Assembly: GCF_002563635.1 (NCBI RefSeq)
Contig: NZ_PDIZ01000001.1
Span: 1,364,001-1,428,000, forward strand
DNA length: 64,000 nt
Direction: 5' to 3'
Origin: Bacillus sp. es.036
GTDB lineage: Bacteria; Bacillota; Bacilli; Bacillales; Guptibacillaceae
In this document: positions 55,529 to 63,888 of the stretch, one piece after another
How the letters are laid out: each line of letters begins with the position of its first letter
Numbering within the stretch: the stretch's first letter is position 1
The notes under the pieces: model-generated
Told to the model about the DNA's origin: nothing
What the model saw: the letters and a program-made list of their open reading frames with translations, nothing else
Database searches by the model: none
Program-made: the position numbers and the translations under genes

Positions 55529-56839
55529 ATGAGAGAGAATATTTATGATTTAATCGGTGTAGGAATTGGACCATTTAATTTAGGATTAGCTGCATTGTTG
55601 GAACCTATAAATGAAGTGGATGCCTTGTTTTTCGATCAGAAACTTGAATTTGATTGGCATCCAGGTATGTTGATTGAAGGAACCAGATTACAGGTACCTT
55701 TCATGGCGGATTTGGTCACAATGGCGGACCCAACAAATCCATATAGTTATTTAAATTATTTGAAACATCAAAATCGCTTATATAACTTCTATTTCTTGCA
55801 ACGACTTGAAATGCCTCGAAATGAATATAACCACTATTGCCAATGGGCAGCGGGTCAGTTGGAAAGCTGCCAATTTGGAACAAAAGTAACGAGCATTGTA
55901 CCTGTAGGAGATCCTGTTGAACATTATGAAGTGGTTGTTGAAAACCTTGAAACACATGAAGTGAATACGTACTTTGCTAAAAATATGATACTCGGTGTTG
56001 GAACCGTTCCTTCTTTACCTTCATCACTTCAGGGGATGAAAGAAGAAGATGTATTTCATTCATCAACATTCCTTCAGCACACTGAACGATGTTCTAAGGC
56101 AAAAAGTATTACTGTTATTGGGTCAGGTCAAAGTTCTGCAGAAATTTTCAGGGAACTTTTGAAAGACCGAAAAGAGCATGGGTATTCACTTAATTGGATA
56201 ACACGCTCACAGGGGTTTTTCCCAATGGAGGAAACCAGATTAAGCCTTGAGCATTTTTCACCCGAGTATATCGATTATTTCTATGACCTACCTCAGGCTC
56301 AAAAAGATGACATTTTTAGTGGTCAACAGCTTCTCTACAAGGGAATTAGTCCACATACTATTACTGACATATATAACCTGTTATATGAACAATCTGTAGG
56401 TGGCGAAAAGATGGATGTCACATTAATGCCGTTAATCGAAGTAAACGGGATTAAAGAAAAAGAAGACGGTACTGGTTATGAATTAGAATGTCGTCAATGG
56501 CAAAAGGATGAAAAGTTTCTTATTGAAAGTGAAGTTGTTGTGGCGGGCACTGGCTATCGACCTTTAATTCCTCACTGCCTTGAAGACCTTAATCATTTAA
56601 TTGAGTGGGATGAAAAGGGACGCTACCATGTAACAAAGGATTACCGTCTTCGATTAAAGAAAGAAGCGAATGCGAATATCTTTGTACACAGCGGCATGCA
56701 ACATACGCACGGAGTAGGATCAACAAATTTAGGGCTTGCTGTTAATCGAAATAAAATTATTATTAATGAGCTTTTAGGAAAAGAGTTTTATCCGATCCTT
56801 GAAGGAAATATTTTTCAACAATTTGAAGTAAAAGAGTAG
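55529..56839 (+). CDS. L-lysine N6- / L-ornithine N5-monooxygenase (SidA/IucD/PvdA family)
   Basis: An FAD- and NADPH-dependent N-hydroxylase, 436 residues, that makes hydroxamate building blocks of siderophores. FAD binds at GVGIGPFNLGLAAL near the N terminus, NADPH at VIGSGQSSAEIFREL (about residue 205), and the ATGY-like block is VAGTGYRPLIP, with GVGSTNLGLAVNRNKI near the end. The substrate (lysine or ornithine) is not decided; the overall sequence looks IucD-like. No siderophore synthetase, transporter or Fur box was seen nearby. ATG 55529 follows AAAGGATAGG. Confidence 0.9.
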   Translation: MRENIYDLIGVGIGPFNLGLAALLEPINEVDALFFDQKLEFDWHPGMLIEGTRLQVPFMADLVTMADPTNPYSYLNYLKHQNRLYNFYFLQRLEMPRNEYNHYCQWAAGQLESCQFGTKVTSIVPVGDPVEHYEVVVENLETHEVNTYFAKNMILGVGTVPSLPSSLQGMKEEDVFHSSTFLQHTERCSKAKSITVIGSGQSSAEIFRELLKDRKEHGYSLNWITRSQGFFPMEETRLSLEHFSPEYIDYFYDLPQAQKDDIFSGQQLLYKGISPHTITDIYNLLYEQSVGGEKMDVTLMPLIEVNGIKEKEDGTGYELECRQWQKDEKFLIESEVVVAGTGYRPLIPHCLEDLNHLIEWDEKGRYHVTKDYRLRLKKEANANIFVHSGMQHTHGVGSTNLGLAVNRNKIIINELLGKEFYPILEGNIFQQFEVKE

Positions 56840-56898
56840 TTAAACTTTCTATTTATAGGTAAACATTTTATGATAAAAGAAAATAGAAAGGAACGGTG

Positions 56899-56919
56899 AT
56901 GAGTGTGATGGTCCGATGA
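56899..56919 (+). CDS. Six-codon leader ORF coupled to the next gene
   Basis: ATG at 56899 follows AAAGGAACGG and reads Met-Ser-Val-Met-Val-Arg, stop TGA at 56917-56919. The stop overlaps the start codon of the next gene as ATGA. The main gene has no RBS of its own, so ribosomes probably reach it by re-initiation. Confidence 0.55.
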   Translation: MSVMVR

Positions 56920-57536
56920 ATCAATACCAATCACTAACATCCAACAATTTTCTTGCAAAATTGCTTACTCAGTACGCGAGCATTCATCATAGAGCAATTG
57001 GATCTGCTGCAGAAGAATACATCAAACAGCTTGGAATTAGAACGGGAGAGTGGCTAGAGTCTCACTATCGTCCTCTTGAATGGACGCCTGATGACTATGC
57101 CAGGGTGATCGTTGATATCAAGAATTCCATTGGAGGAGAGTTCTATATATCAGAAGTTACTCCTACCTATGTGGTTGTGAAAGCGAATCGCTGTCCATTT
57201 GGAGATCAAGTAACGAACGCACCACATCTTTGTACCATGACATCAAGTGTGTTTGGGGGAATCGCAGCAAGGCATTTTAAGTATGGAGAAGTAAATCTTC
57301 GGCAAAGAATTGCACTTGGTGACCCGGTTTGTGAAGTAATGATAGCGTTTGAACCTGGAATTGAAACGGGAGACCGATATGAAAACCTCCCGGTAACGCC
57401 AGAGAATGGTGATCCTTTTACGTGGGAAGAAGATACGATCACACTCTTAAACCAAGAGTTAAAACGGAGTGACGAGATGGTAATGAAATTGGTTCAAGAA
57501 TTAGAAGAACTTAAAAATCAAGTTGACAATCGTTAG
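56916..57536 (+). CDS. Cys-containing sensor-like protein, possibly methanogen output domain 1
   Basis: A 206-residue protein. The middle (about residues 85-150: VVVKANRCPFG, PHLCTMTSSVFGGIAAR, LGDPVCEVMIAF) resembles the methanogen output domain 1 found at the end of some two-component or PAS proteins, with three conserved Cys that may bind metal or a cofactor. The last 35 residues form a coiled coil (LNQELKRSDEMVMKLVQELE). It stands alone here. The start overlaps a six-codon ORF. The family call is moderate. Confidence 0.6.
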   Translation: MNQYQSLTSNNFLAKLLTQYASIHHRAIGSAAEEYIKQLGIRTGEWLESHYRPLEWTPDDYARVIVDIKNSIGGEFYISEVTPTYVVVKANRCPFGDQVTNAPHLCTMTSSVFGGIAARHFKYGEVNLRQRIALGDPVCEVMIAFEPGIETGDRYENLPVTPENGDPFTWEEDTITLLNQELKRSDEMVMKLVQELEELKNQVDNR

Positions 57537-57540
57537 ATCT

Positions 57541-57574
57541 AAAACCAGCCTGGCAGTAAACGGGCTGGTTTTTT
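57541..57574 (+). terminator. Terminator after the sensor-like gene
   Basis: AAAACCAGCC pairs with GGCTGGTTTT, with T6 at the end. Confidence 0.9.
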
Positions 57575-57623
57575 GTATGAAATTCTGAATTAATCAGAAA
57601 CTAATCACAAAGGGGTGAAAAAT

Positions 57624-57815
57624 ATGGAGAAAAACGCTAGAGGATATGTTCAGGAGAGTTGTCAAGCTCTAGAAGAAGCGAGTCGTTGTTTGCAACAAGC
57701 ATTATCAACAGTTGAGAAGGATCAAAATCGAGATCGCATACAGCAGTCATTAGATGGATTAACAGCTGTTCAATCTCATTGTAGTGAAACGGCAAACGTA
57801 CTTTCAAAACAATAA
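57624..57815 (+). CDS. Small helical hypothetical protein
   Basis: A 63-residue protein starting at ATG 57624 behind AAAGGGGTG. It is almost wholly helical with a heptad-like pattern and three Cys (residues 13, 22 and 53 by count). It resembles small Bacillales proteins that form helical hairpins, but I cannot name a family. It is followed after 90 nt by another small gene without a clear terminator. Confidence 0.7.
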   Translation: MEKNARGYVQESCQALEEASRCLQQALSTVEKDQNRDRIQQSLDGLTAVQSHCSETANVLSKQ

Positions 57816-57906
57816 AATTTTTTTAGAAGAAATTTGAAAAATGAAGTTTTAGAAGAAATAAAATCGGAAATGGTGGACTAACGTTACACATAAGGAGGGA
57901 TAGATC

Positions 57907-58041
57907 ATGAGTCTTTTGTTTGGAAAAGGCATGCAGGCATTCGAACAGGATGCGAAAGCAGAGAGAGAAAAAGTACAAACTTCTCCAATTGCACACTCGA
58001 ATAAAAAATCAAGATTAAAACAGAAACCGACTAAATTCTAG
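57907..58041 (+). CDS. Small basic hypothetical protein, 44 residues
   Basis: ATG 57907 follows AAGGAGGG by 7 nt; the frame ends at TAG 58039-58041 and a strong terminator begins at once. The peptide starts MSLLFGKGMQAFEQDAKAER, has a short amphipathic N-terminal helix and a Lys-rich tail ending KQKPTKF. Function is unknown. The RBS and terminator make this a credible gene. Confidence 0.72.
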   Translation: MSLLFGKGMQAFEQDAKAEREKVQTSPIAHSNKKSRLKQKPTKF

Positions 58042-58064
58042 CCATCCTTTTGGATGGTTTTTTT
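58042..58064 (+). terminator. Terminator after the 44-residue gene
   Basis: CCATCC pairs with GGATGG around TTTT, followed by T7. Confidence 0.9.
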
Positions 58065-58207
58065 ATTGATTTTTGCGTGACTAGAAATAAAGCAATAAAA
58101 TTTCAATGTTAATAATACAAAATATAAAACTGTAAAAAAATGATTAGATTATGCCATGAATGGGAAATGTCTTCTTATGAGTATAAGAATAATGGAGGAG
58201 ATTTCAA

Positions 58208-59035
58208 ATGGTTAAACAATGGACAACTACAACATTGCATAATGACGTAGAAATGCCAACGCTTGGTCTTGGTGTTTGGAAAATGGAGAATAACGATGAA
58301 GTAAAAACAGCAGTCAATGCCGCAATTGATGCAGGATATAAAGCGATCGATACTGCTGCTGCATACAAAAATGAAGAAGGTGTTGGTGCTGCTATTAAAG
58401 AAAGCAGTACACCACGTGAAGAACTTTTTATTACATCAAAAGTATGGAATGATGATCAGGGCTATGATTCAACCCTTCAAGCATTTGAAGATACGGTTTC
58501 AAAGCTTGGAATTGATACGTTAGATCTTTATTTAATTCATTGGCCCGTAGAGGGCAAATATAAAGAGACGTGGAAAGCGATGGAGAAGCTCTACAAAGAT
58601 GGTCGAATTCGTGCCATTGGGGTCAGCAATTTCCATCCCAATCACCTTGAAGATTTAATGAAAGATGCAGAAATTAAACCGATGGTAAACCAGGTAGAAT
58701 TCCATCCACTTTTAAATCAAAAAGAGCTTCGTGAGTATTGTAAACAGCATTCTATTCAACTAGAAGCATGGTCACCACTTGCACAGGGAAAACTATTAGA
58801 TCATGAAGTTGTGAAAGAAATTGCAGAACAGCACGGTAAATCTACTGCTCAAGTGATCATTCGCTGGGATCTTGAACATGAAGTAGTGACAATTCCTAAG
58901 TCGTCAAATCCCGAGCGTATTAAACAAAACTTTGATGTTTTTGATTTTGAATTAACACAAGATAACATTCGCGCGCTTGATGAGTTAAATCAGAATGAAC
59001 GAATGGGTCCTGATCCTGACAACTTTGATTTTTAA
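58208..59035 (+). CDS. Aldo/keto reductase
   Basis: A 275-residue NADPH-dependent carbonyl reductase of the YvgN/YtbE type, acting on methylglyoxal and other aldehydes. Catalytic residues: Asp and Tyr in DTAAAYKNEEG (about 46-51), Lys in ITSKVWND and His in LIHWPVEG. NADPH-binding residues lie in IPKSSNPERIKQN. GGAGG precedes the ATG. A strong terminator follows. Confidence 0.93.
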   Translation: MVKQWTTTTLHNDVEMPTLGLGVWKMENNDEVKTAVNAAIDAGYKAIDTAAAYKNEEGVGAAIKESSTPREELFITSKVWNDDQGYDSTLQAFEDTVSKLGIDTLDLYLIHWPVEGKYKETWKAMEKLYKDGRIRAIGVSNFHPNHLEDLMKDAEIKPMVNQVEFHPLLNQKELREYCKQHSIQLEAWSPLAQGKLLDHEVVKEIAEQHGKSTAQVIIRWDLEHEVVTIPKSSNPERIKQNFDVFDFELTQDNIRALDELNQNERMGPDPDNFDF

Positions 59036-59040
59036 GACGA

Positions 59041-59064
59041 AGCCGGCCATGTGCCGGCTTTTTG
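59041..59064 (+). terminator. Terminator after the aldo/keto reductase gene
   Basis: AGCCGGC pairs with GCCGGCT around a 5-nt loop, followed by T5. Confidence 0.92.
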
Positions 59065-59116
59065 TATGCAACCATTCCTTTTTTGTTACGTCTGTATTGT
59101 GAAGGGAGAGAAGAAA

Positions 59117-59662
59117 ATGAGGAAATGGCTGTATGGATCTGTACTACTAGTATTGATCGTAACTTTTTTCTCAGGTGTGTGGTATACGATGATTCGAGAA
59201 TCGAGTATAGAAGCGGTGAATTCTTTAGCACCTATCGCGAAGACTCAGGAAGATCATGAGTACTATGAACCTGGTGAGCCTTATGTCGAAGAAGATATGG
59301 ATGGGAAGGAGCTTTTTCGATTGGAAGTTCATGTGTTGGATGAATTGCCTGAAGAAGCCAAGTTAAAAGAATTAGATAAAACACAAGAGTATATTGGATT
59401 TGAACTTTATGCGAAAAACGATCAAGAAACTGGCCTCGATTTCAAGCCTTATTATTCGAAACTACAAGTAAATGGTTCGCAAGTAGCACCTGCCGACTTT
59501 GTAATAATTGAACAAGACGGTTGGAACAAATTCATGATGAAAAGCAAAGGTTCATTTCGGCTTGTGCTCATTTATGCTGTCGATCGAAATGCAAAGGAGA
59601 TGACGCTTGTGATTTCCCCTGAATTCTACTATAAGGATATCTTGTATAAATGGATGAGGTAG
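59117..59662 (+). CDS. Membrane-anchored hypothetical protein
   Basis: A 181-residue protein with an N-terminal signal-anchor (KW followed by about 18 hydrophobic residues, LYGSVLLVLIVTFFSGVWY) and an extracellular acidic domain of about 150 residues. ATG 59117 follows AAGGGAGAG; a longer in-frame start at 59051 lies in the previous terminator. I do not recognise the domain; the pattern of strands (FRLEVHVLDELP, IGFELYAKND, YYSKLQVNG, FRLVLIYAVDR) suggests a beta sandwich. Confidence 0.72.
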   Translation: MRKWLYGSVLLVLIVTFFSGVWYTMIRESSIEAVNSLAPIAKTQEDHEYYEPGEPYVEEDMDGKELFRLEVHVLDELPEEAKLKELDKTQEYIGFELYAKNDQETGLDFKPYYSKLQVNGSQVAPADFVIIEQDGWNKFMMKSKGSFRLVLIYAVDRNAKEMTLVISPEFYYKDILYKWMR

Positions 59663-59676
59663 CATTTTCATTAAAT

Positions 59677-59726
59677 TTGACAATGTTACGGAAAGGAGAT
59701 AAAATTATCTCGAATTCGAGATAATT
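59677..59726 (+). promoter_or_regulatory. Pirin promoter with a perfect MhqR-type operator
   Basis: TTGACA (59677-59682), 17-bp spacer, TAAAAT (59700-59705). A 24-bp perfect palindrome at 59703-59726, with core TATCTCGAATTCGAGATA, overlaps the -10 box. It is the same motif as in front of mhqO at 16611-16630. Confidence 0.85.
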
Positions 59727-59736
59727 AAAAGGAGAG

Positions 59737-60492
59737 ATGAGTCAATTGCGTATACAACGTTTTCGTGTAAATCAGCAGGGCGTAGGGGAATTTGATGGTG
59801 GTAAAATCACAGAACAAAAGCCAATTGGCTTTCCAGGAGAAGGATCAGAGGTAAAACGAGTTGGTCCTTTGTTTTATTGGGCATGGGCTAAAGCAGAGCA
59901 TGAAGGGTATATCCCTCTCCATCCACATCAAGGATTTGAAATCATTACGTATGTTATTAGTGGAAAAGCAGAGCACGGAGACTCACTAGGAACTAGAAGT
60001 GTTGTGGGAGCCGGTGGCCTTCAAGTGATGCAAACAGGATCGGGTGTTTCTCATGAGGAAGGGTTCGTTGGTCCAGATATGCAAGGATTTCAAATTTGGT
60101 TTGAGCCTCATTTACGAGAAGCCCTGCGTCGCAAACCAACTTACCAACAGTTTGAACACGAAGAGTTTCAAACAATCGTTAAAGATGGAGTGAAAATAAA
60201 AGAAATTCTAGGAGATGATTCCCCTGTTTCATTCGAAACAGATGCACTTATGTGGGATGTTTTGATTGAGGACGAAATCATGTTTCAACAATCCTTAACT
60301 AAAGGACGCTCGCTCAGTGTTCTTGTTTTAGAGGGTGTTGGTGAACTAAATGAGCATGTTTATGAAGCGAAAGATTTTTTTGTTATTGATGGTGCAGAAC
60401 GTGTTGAAATGATCGTTCAAGCTAAAGAAAAGACGCGACTTTTAATAATTGAGGTTCCGACATCAGTCAGTTATCCATTCCTTCGAAAATAA
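59737..60492 (+). CDS. Pirin family protein (quercetinase-like bicupin)
   Basis: A 251-residue bicupin with the metal site in LHPHQGFEIITYVISGKAEH (two His, His and Glu further on). Pirins include quercetin 2,3-dioxygenases that open aromatic rings. AAAAGGAGAG touches the ATG at 59737; the in-frame TTG at 59746 has better spacing, so the start is not settled. The MhqR-type operator immediately upstream places it in the quinone/catechol response together with mhqO-mhqD. Confidence 0.9.
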   Translation: MSQLRIQRFRVNQQGVGEFDGGKITEQKPIGFPGEGSEVKRVGPLFYWAWAKAEHEGYIPLHPHQGFEIITYVISGKAEHGDSLGTRSVVGAGGLQVMQTGSGVSHEEGFVGPDMQGFQIWFEPHLREALRRKPTYQQFEHEEFQTIVKDGVKIKEILGDDSPVSFETDALMWDVLIEDEIMFQQSLTKGRSLSVLVLEGVGELNEHVYEAKDFFVIDGAERVEMIVQAKEKTRLLIIEVPTSVSYPFLRK

Positions 60493-60588
60493 TCTTATAT
60501 GCTTTTCCCGATCGATTTACTGGAGATTAATTCCTCTTGTAGTGTACGATAGATAGTATACATCAATTGGAAGGGCTGGAATCTTATA

Positions 60589-61764
60589 ATGAATCACTTA
60601 TATCATTCTTATCTAAAAAATAATCGGCAGAAGAAATTACTGAAGATGGCGAATACGCTCGCAGATTCGTTTTCTGAGAGGGCCGATGCAATCGACAAGG
60701 AAGGTCGTTTTCCTTTTGAGAATTTCGAAGAATTAAAGAACTCCGGATATGTTGCCTTAACTGTTCCAGCAAAGTTTGGTGGAAAAGCAATTGATTTATA
60801 TGAATTTGTTATGCTTCAAGAGCGTATTGCAACAGGAGATGCTGCTACCGCGCTCTCTATTGGTTGGCACCTTGGGCTTATGCTTGAAATGAGAGACGAG
60901 CAAACGTGGACAGATGACGTTTTTGAACGACTTAGTCGTCTTGTTATGAAAGAAAATGCTCTGTTTAATCGTGCCGCTTCAGAGCCTGCGACAGGAAGTC
61001 CGACCCGTGGTGGAATGCCAGAAACGAAGGCAACAGAAAAAGATGGACAATGGATTGTTAACGGACGAAAGTCGTTTACTTCAATGGCACCTGGACTCCA
61101 ATACGCGCTTGTTTCTGCTCAAATTGGAGATACAGGTCAAAAAGGTTTTTTCCTTATTGATATGAACCTGTCAGGTGTCAAGATTGAAGAAAAATGGGAT
61201 ACGATCTCGATGAGAGGGACACGAAGTGATGATCTTGTACTAAACGATGTTCTCCTACCGAAGGATGCTTTAGTGGAAGGTCCTGAATCCCCTAAGAGTA
61301 AGTTACCAAAAGCGTGGCTTCTTCACATTCCTGCATGTTATTTAGGAGTTGCAATAGCTGCTCGAAATGAAGCGATCGCTTTTGCATCTACATATTCTCC
61401 GAATAGTCTACCCGGTCCCATTAAAGAGGTACCCGAAGTGCAGCGGAAAATCGGCGAAATGGAATTAGAATTGATGCGAGCACGAGAAATGATGTATTCT
61501 GTTGCTTTAAGATGGGTTTCTGAACCTGAAAAAAGGTCAGAAATGGGACCTGAACTAGCTGCTGTTAAACATGTTGCGACAAATAGCGCAGCTAATGTGG
61601 TAGATCAGGCAATGAGAATTGTTGGAGCTAGAGCGCTTTTTAAGGACAACCCAATGCAGCGACATTATCGTGACGTAAGAGCGGGTTTACACAATCCACC
61701 AATGGATGACGCTGTTATTTCCATGCTTGCAGGGAATGCCATCAGTCATTATGAATCTTCCTAA
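60589..61764 (+). CDS. Acyl-CoA dehydrogenase family flavoprotein
   Basis: A 391-residue FAD enzyme with the N-terminal helical domain (YVALTVPAKFGG), a middle beta domain (NRAASEPATGSPTRGGMPET; GRKSFTSMAP) and a C-terminal helical domain with AVKHVATNSAANVVDQAMRI and the later DVRAGLHNPPMDDAV. It resembles the YdbM-like group, in which the natural substrate is not known; the usual catalytic Glu is not clear from reading. The RBS is weak (AAGGGCTGG). It stands alone. Confidence 0.85.
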   Translation: MNHLYHSYLKNNRQKKLLKMANTLADSFSERADAIDKEGRFPFENFEELKNSGYVALTVPAKFGGKAIDLYEFVMLQERIATGDAATALSIGWHLGLMLEMRDEQTWTDDVFERLSRLVMKENALFNRAASEPATGSPTRGGMPETKATEKDGQWIVNGRKSFTSMAPGLQYALVSAQIGDTGQKGFFLIDMNLSGVKIEEKWDTISMRGTRSDDLVLNDVLLPKDALVEGPESPKSKLPKAWLLHIPACYLGVAIAARNEAIAFASTYSPNSLPGPIKEVPEVQRKIGEMELELMRAREMMYSVALRWVSEPEKRSEMGPELAAVKHVATNSAANVVDQAMRIVGARALFKDNPMQRHYRDVRAGLHNPPMDDAVISMLAGNAISHYESS

Positions 61765-61940
61765 GGGGAGATTTTTTTTTTGAGAAAAAAATGAAACCAT
61801 CTCCAATTAGACGTTTTTTACTATCACATGTTTCAATATGCCAGCAATCTAGTTCATTAGATTTAAATTAGTCAGAAAAAAAGGAAAAAACCATTCGAAT
61901 AGCGAAATAGATCATTAAGAAACGAAAGGAGGGGAGAAAA

Positions 61941-62087
61941 GTGAGAGAACGTCGAACCGTTTCTTTAAGTGGAAGCTTGTTGTTAACTTATCCATGGGAA
62001 ATGGAGCGTAAGGAGCAAGCATTAAAAGAACAAGGTATCTATAATAGGAATAGCCAAAAAGAACAGGAGTTGAAGGAGAATAAATGA
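61941..62087 (+). CDS. Small hypothetical protein, 48 residues
   Basis: GTG 61941 follows GAAAGGAGGGGAG; the frame ends at TGA 62085-62087. The peptide starts MRERRTVSLSGSLLLTYPWE and continues as a charged helix rich in Lys, Glu and Gln. A strong hairpin follows at 62129. I do not recognise it; the RBS is among the best in the window. The 175 nt upstream are AT-rich with no clear feature. Confidence 0.68.
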   Translation: MRERRTVSLSGSLLLTYPWEMERKEQALKEQGIYNRNSQKEQELKENK

Positions 62088-62128
62088 TTTCCTTTCATGA
62101 CAGTCTCTTAATAAATGCATTATAGCTT

Positions 62129-62167
62129 AGAGCCGCGCGAAAGAATAATCGCTTCGGCTCTATTTTA
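62129..62167 (+). terminator. Terminator before the carboxypeptidase gene
   Basis: AGAGCCG pairs with CGGCTCT around a 19-nt loop, followed by ATTTT. Confidence 0.8.
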
Positions 62168-62188
62168 ATTGGAAAGGATGTAGGTCTT

Positions 62189-63658
62189 ATTTTATCTAAA
62201 AAAACAATCGGTTATGGAATGATGTTATCTAGTATTCTTATTTTAAGTATGGGCTGTAAACAAGGGAAAGGCACGTTACATCAAAAAGGAAAATGGTCAT
62301 CATCTTTACATAGAATATTAAGCGATCATCGACTCAAAGGAGCAATTGCTGGAGTCAGCGTTCGATCTGCAAAAACTGGGGATTTACTTTTTAATCATAA
62401 TGGAGATACAAGACTAACTCCTGCTTCAAATATGAAGCTCATTACTGGAGCTGCTGCCCTCGAAATGCTTGGTTCTGATTACCGTTTTACAACTGAGGTT
62501 TGTACAGATGGCGAAATACACGACGGAACTTTAATTGGCAATCTTTATTTAAGAGGAAAGGGAGACCCTACCCTTTTAAGAGAAGACTTTGATCAATTTG
62601 TTAGTGAGCTTAAATCAATTGGTGTGAAACGGATCGAAGGAAATGTAGTAGCAGATGAATCGTGGTTTGATGATCAGCATCTTTCTGAAGATATGATTTG
62701 GAGCGATGAGCACGAATATTATGGAGCGCAAATTTCAGCGCTTACCGTTTCTCCAAATACCGATTACGATGCAGGAACTATTATGGTGACTGTTTCGGGA
62801 GGGGAAATCGGGAGTGCACCAGAAGTCGTGCTTCATCCTAAAACTAATTATGTCGACATTAATAATTTGGCAACGACCGTATCTTCTGAAGAAGAAGGGG
62901 AACTTGTTATTAAACGGAATCATGGGTCAAACACGATCACTATTTCAGGTACTATTTCACAGGTTGGTGATCCGAAAACGAATTGGATCGCTGTTTGGAA
63001 TCCTTCCGCTTATGTAATGGACCTTTTTTTCGAATCGCTGCAAACACATCACATCACTCTATCTGGCAAAAAAGAGATTGCGTCTACACCTAGCCATGCA
63101 AAAACGCTTTTATCCAAGAAATCGATGCCGCTTTCTGAATTACTCATACCGTTCATGAAACTAAGTAATAATGGACACGCAGAAGTACTTTTAAAAGAAA
63201 TGGGGAGGGTTCATTTAGGAAAAGGGAGCTTTGAAGCAGGGTTAGAAGTCGTTAAGACTTTTTTGAGAAGTGAAGGGTTAAATCCTAATAACATGTGTCT
63301 ACGAGACGGATCCGGCATCTCGCAACTGAACCTTATTCAACCAAACGAACTTTCGAAGCTTTTATATACATTACAAAGTAAGAATTGGTTTGCATCGTTC
63401 TTTGATTCTCTCCCAGTAGCAGGAGCTCAAGAGCGGTTCGTAGGGGGTACACTACGTGAGCGGTTAAGACAAACTTCTGCTGAAAATGTAATCATCGCTA
63501 AAACTGGTTCGCTAATAGGGGTTACCTCAATGTCCGGTTATATTAAAAGGAAAGAGCCTCTAGTTTTTTCAGTGATTATGAATAACTTTCTTGATGAAGA
63601 AGAAATGGAGAAAATTGAAGATGAAATTATGCTTATATTAGCGGGTGAGGTATTGTAA
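62189..63658 (+). CDS. dacC: D-alanyl-D-alanine carboxypeptidase/endopeptidase (PBP4 type)
   Basis: A cell-wall enzyme that trims D-Ala and cleaves peptide cross-links (class C low-molecular-mass PBP, DacB/DacC family; about 490 residues). The three active-site motifs are SNMK (in TPASNMKLITG), SNN (in KLSNNGHAEVLL) and KTG (in IAKTGSLIGV). The first ATG (62219) gives 479 residues and cuts off the basic end of the signal peptide. An in-frame ATT at 62189, about 10 nt after GGAAAGG, restores LSKKTIGYG before the hydrophobic run; I place the start there with caution. A Cys in ILSMGCK may be lipid-modified, but the lipobox is poor. Confidence 0.87.
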   Translation: MLSKKTIGYGMMLSSILILSMGCKQGKGTLHQKGKWSSSLHRILSDHRLKGAIAGVSVRSAKTGDLLFNHNGDTRLTPASNMKLITGAAALEMLGSDYRFTTEVCTDGEIHDGTLIGNLYLRGKGDPTLLREDFDQFVSELKSIGVKRIEGNVVADESWFDDQHLSEDMIWSDEHEYYGAQISALTVSPNTDYDAGTIMVTVSGGEIGSAPEVVLHPKTNYVDINNLATTVSSEEEGELVIKRNHGSNTITISGTISQVGDPKTNWIAVWNPSAYVMDLFFESLQTHHITLSGKKEIASTPSHAKTLLSKKSMPLSELLIPFMKLSNNGHAEVLLKEMGRVHLGKGSFEAGLEVVKTFLRSEGLNPNNMCLRDGSGISQLNLIQPNELSKLLYTLQSKNWFASFFDSLPVAGAQERFVGGTLRERLRQTSAENVIIAKTGSLIGVTSMSGYIKRKEPLVFSVIMNNFLDEEEMEKIEDEIMLILAGEVL

Positions 63659-63661
63659 TAT

Positions 63662-63684
63662 GGCTGCAATTGCAGCCTTTTTTA
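63662..63684 (+). terminator. Terminator after the carboxypeptidase gene
   Basis: GGCTGCAA/TTGCAGCC forms a perfect stem followed by six T. Confidence 0.9.
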
Positions 63685-63745
63685 ATGTAGATTATGAGGA
63701 AATAAGACTCAGAAAAATGGATTTTACGTCAGTTTACATGATGAC

Positions 63746-63754
63746 TGGTATAAT
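63746..63754 (+). promoter_or_regulatory. Extended -10 promoter of the last gene
   Basis: TGGTATAAT, an extended -10 element, 135 nt before the next start codon. Confidence 0.55.
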
Positions 63755-63888
63755 AGGTATGGATTTGATAAAGAAAGCTAAAGTCTTGAGCGAATTGTGA
63801 TTATTTCAGATATACATAGAAATAGGCATGCAGCCTAAATAAAAAGAAATACAAACGGTGTAATACCGATGAGAGAAAGGGGGATTTC

